NCBI GenBank assembly: GCA_007121115.1
Contig: SKMI01000341.1
Coordinates: forward strand, 1-12,933
Length of the DNA: 12,933 nucleotides
Source of the DNA: Paracoccaceae bacterium
GTDB lineage: Bacteria > Pseudomonadota > Alphaproteobacteria > Rhodobacterales > Rhodobacteraceae
Direction: 5' to 3'
Shown in pieces: positions 12,210 through 12,933 of the stretch (the stretch's first letter is position 1; the number at the start of each line of letters is the position of its first letter). The notes beneath the pieces were generated by a model, which saw nothing but the letters and a program-made list of their open reading frames with translations, was not told where the DNA came from and made no database searches. Both the position numbers and the translations under genes were made by a program.

Positions 12210-12933
12210 ATGAAGAAATCCGTATTCCTCGGCGCTTTTGCCGCATCCGCGCTTCTTGCCGGAGTGGCTCAGGCGCAAACCCTGCAATCCGTGCTGGATC
12301 GCGGCGAGCTGAACTGCGGCGTGTCCACCGGCCTGGCCGGGTTCTCGGCCCCCGACGCGAACGGCGTCTGGCAGGGCTTTGACGTGGACAAGTGCCGCGC
12401 CGTGGCCGCCGCGATCCTCGATGACCCGATGGCCGTGAACTTCGTCCCCACCACCGGGCAGACGCGCTTCTCGGCGCTGGCCTCGGGCGAGGTGGACATG
12501 CTGGCGCGCAACACCACCTGGACGTTTACCCGCGACATCGACCTCAATCTGACCTTCGTCGGCACCAACTACTACGATGGCCAGGGCTTCATGGTTCCCC
12601 GCGAACTGGGCGTCAGCTCGGGCATGGAACTCGATGGTGCGACTGTCTGCATCCAGACCGGGACCACCACCGAACTCAACCTGGCCGACTTCTTCCGTGC
12701 CAACGGTATGGAGTATGAGCCGGTCCCGATCGAAACCAACGCCGAGGCCCAGCAGCAGTATCTGGCCGGTGCCTGCGACGTCTACACCACCGACGTGTCC
12801 GGTCTGGCCGCAACCCGCGCCTCCTTCGCCGATCCGGGCGAGCATGTGATCCTGCCCGAGGTGATCTCGAAGGAACCGCTGGGCCCGGTGGTGCGTGACG
12901 GCGACAAGAACTGGGAAGGCATCGTGCGCTGGA
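12210..12933 (+). CDS. bztA: General L-amino-acid ABC transporter, periplasmic binding protein (N-terminal 241 residues)
   Basis: The frame runs off the window edge; full-length family members are about 340 residues. Residues 1-22 are a Sec signal peptide (MKKS, hydrophobic core, AQA cleavage site); there is no lipobox. The mature part follows the AapJ/BztA pattern closely: LNCGVSTGLAGFSAPD (34-49), GFDVDKCRAVA (57-67), RFSALASGEVDMLARNTTWT (87-105), YYDGQGFMV (121-129), TGTTTELNLADFF (150-162), CDVYTTDVSGLA (189-200) and ISKEPLGPVVRDGD (219-232). These proteins deliver glutamate, glutamine, aspartate and related amino acids to a permease of the Aap/Bzt type, whose genes should follow. AGAGAGG lies 5 bases before the ATG. 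Bzt is the Rhodobacter name and Aap the rhizobial one; the two cannot be separated by sequence here. Confidence 0.93.
   Translation, partial: MKKSVFLGAFAASALLAGVAQAQTLQSVLDRGELNCGVSTGLAGFSAPDANGVWQGFDVDKCRAVAAAILDDPMAVNFVPTTGQTRFSALASGEVDMLARNTTWTFTRDIDLNLTFVGTNYYDGQGFMVPRELGVSSGMELDGATVCIQTGTTTELNLADFFRANGMEYEPVPIETNAEAQQQYLAGACDVYTTDVSGLAATRASFADPGEHVILPEVISKEPLGPVVRDGDKNWEGIVRW

Noticed and set aside
12150..12845. 231-residue open frame antisense to bztA
   Set aside because: The plus strand encodes a clear binding protein with signal peptide and ribosome site; this frame is its shadow.

Overview
The window is ordinary high-GC chromosomal DNA of an alphaproteobacterium, most likely a member of the Rhodobacterales. 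The clues are a DUF2794 gene (an alphaproteobacterial family), an Aap/Bzt-type amino-acid binding protein, a Tat-exported L,D-transpeptidase of the kind common in this order, and an intergenic CAAATATCCTC-type motif that I associate from memory with Rhodobacterales spacers. I see no insertion sequence, phage gene, CRISPR array, tRNA or rRNA. Coding density is high and no gene-free stretch exceeds 300 bases.

Layout. 1-676 (+): the 3' end of a YeeE/YedE-like (DUF6691) membrane transporter, then a stand-alone DUF442 (beta-lactamase-hydrolase-like) sulfurtransferase/phosphatase. This looks like the tail of a sulfur or sulfide handling operon. 824-1510 (-): a GntR/FCD regulator with a TTG start, facing that operon across a spacer with two strong hairpins. 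1786-2508 (+): an FkbM-type methyltransferase. 2658-3248 (+): a Tat-exported L,D-transpeptidase ending at a clear intrinsic terminator. 3387-4424 (-): trpS. Divergent from it, 4516-5208 (+): a rhomboid-fold membrane protein whose catalytic residues appear to be lost. 5422-7440 (+): fadH, 2,4-dienoyl-CoA reductase. 7609-8127 (-): a DUF1643 protein. 8271-8609 (-) and 8641-9576 (-): DUF2794 and oxyR, probably cotranscribed with oxyR first. 9709-11916 (+): katG, divergent from oxyR and closed by a textbook terminator. 12210-12933 (+): the first 241 codons of a general L-amino-acid ABC transporter binding protein (bztA/aapJ), cut by the window edge.

The best-supported functional unit is oxyR-katG: a peroxide sensor with both redox cysteines, divergent from its usual target, sharing a 132-bp control region. 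That region has a 25-bp dyad overlapping the candidate oxyR -35, and the oxyR -10 sits so close to the ATG that the transcript may be leaderless. The other genes look like independent housekeeping or metabolic units. I did not find evidence for a novel multi-gene system. The most unusual single item is the rhomboid-like protein without the usual Ser, His and Asn residues.
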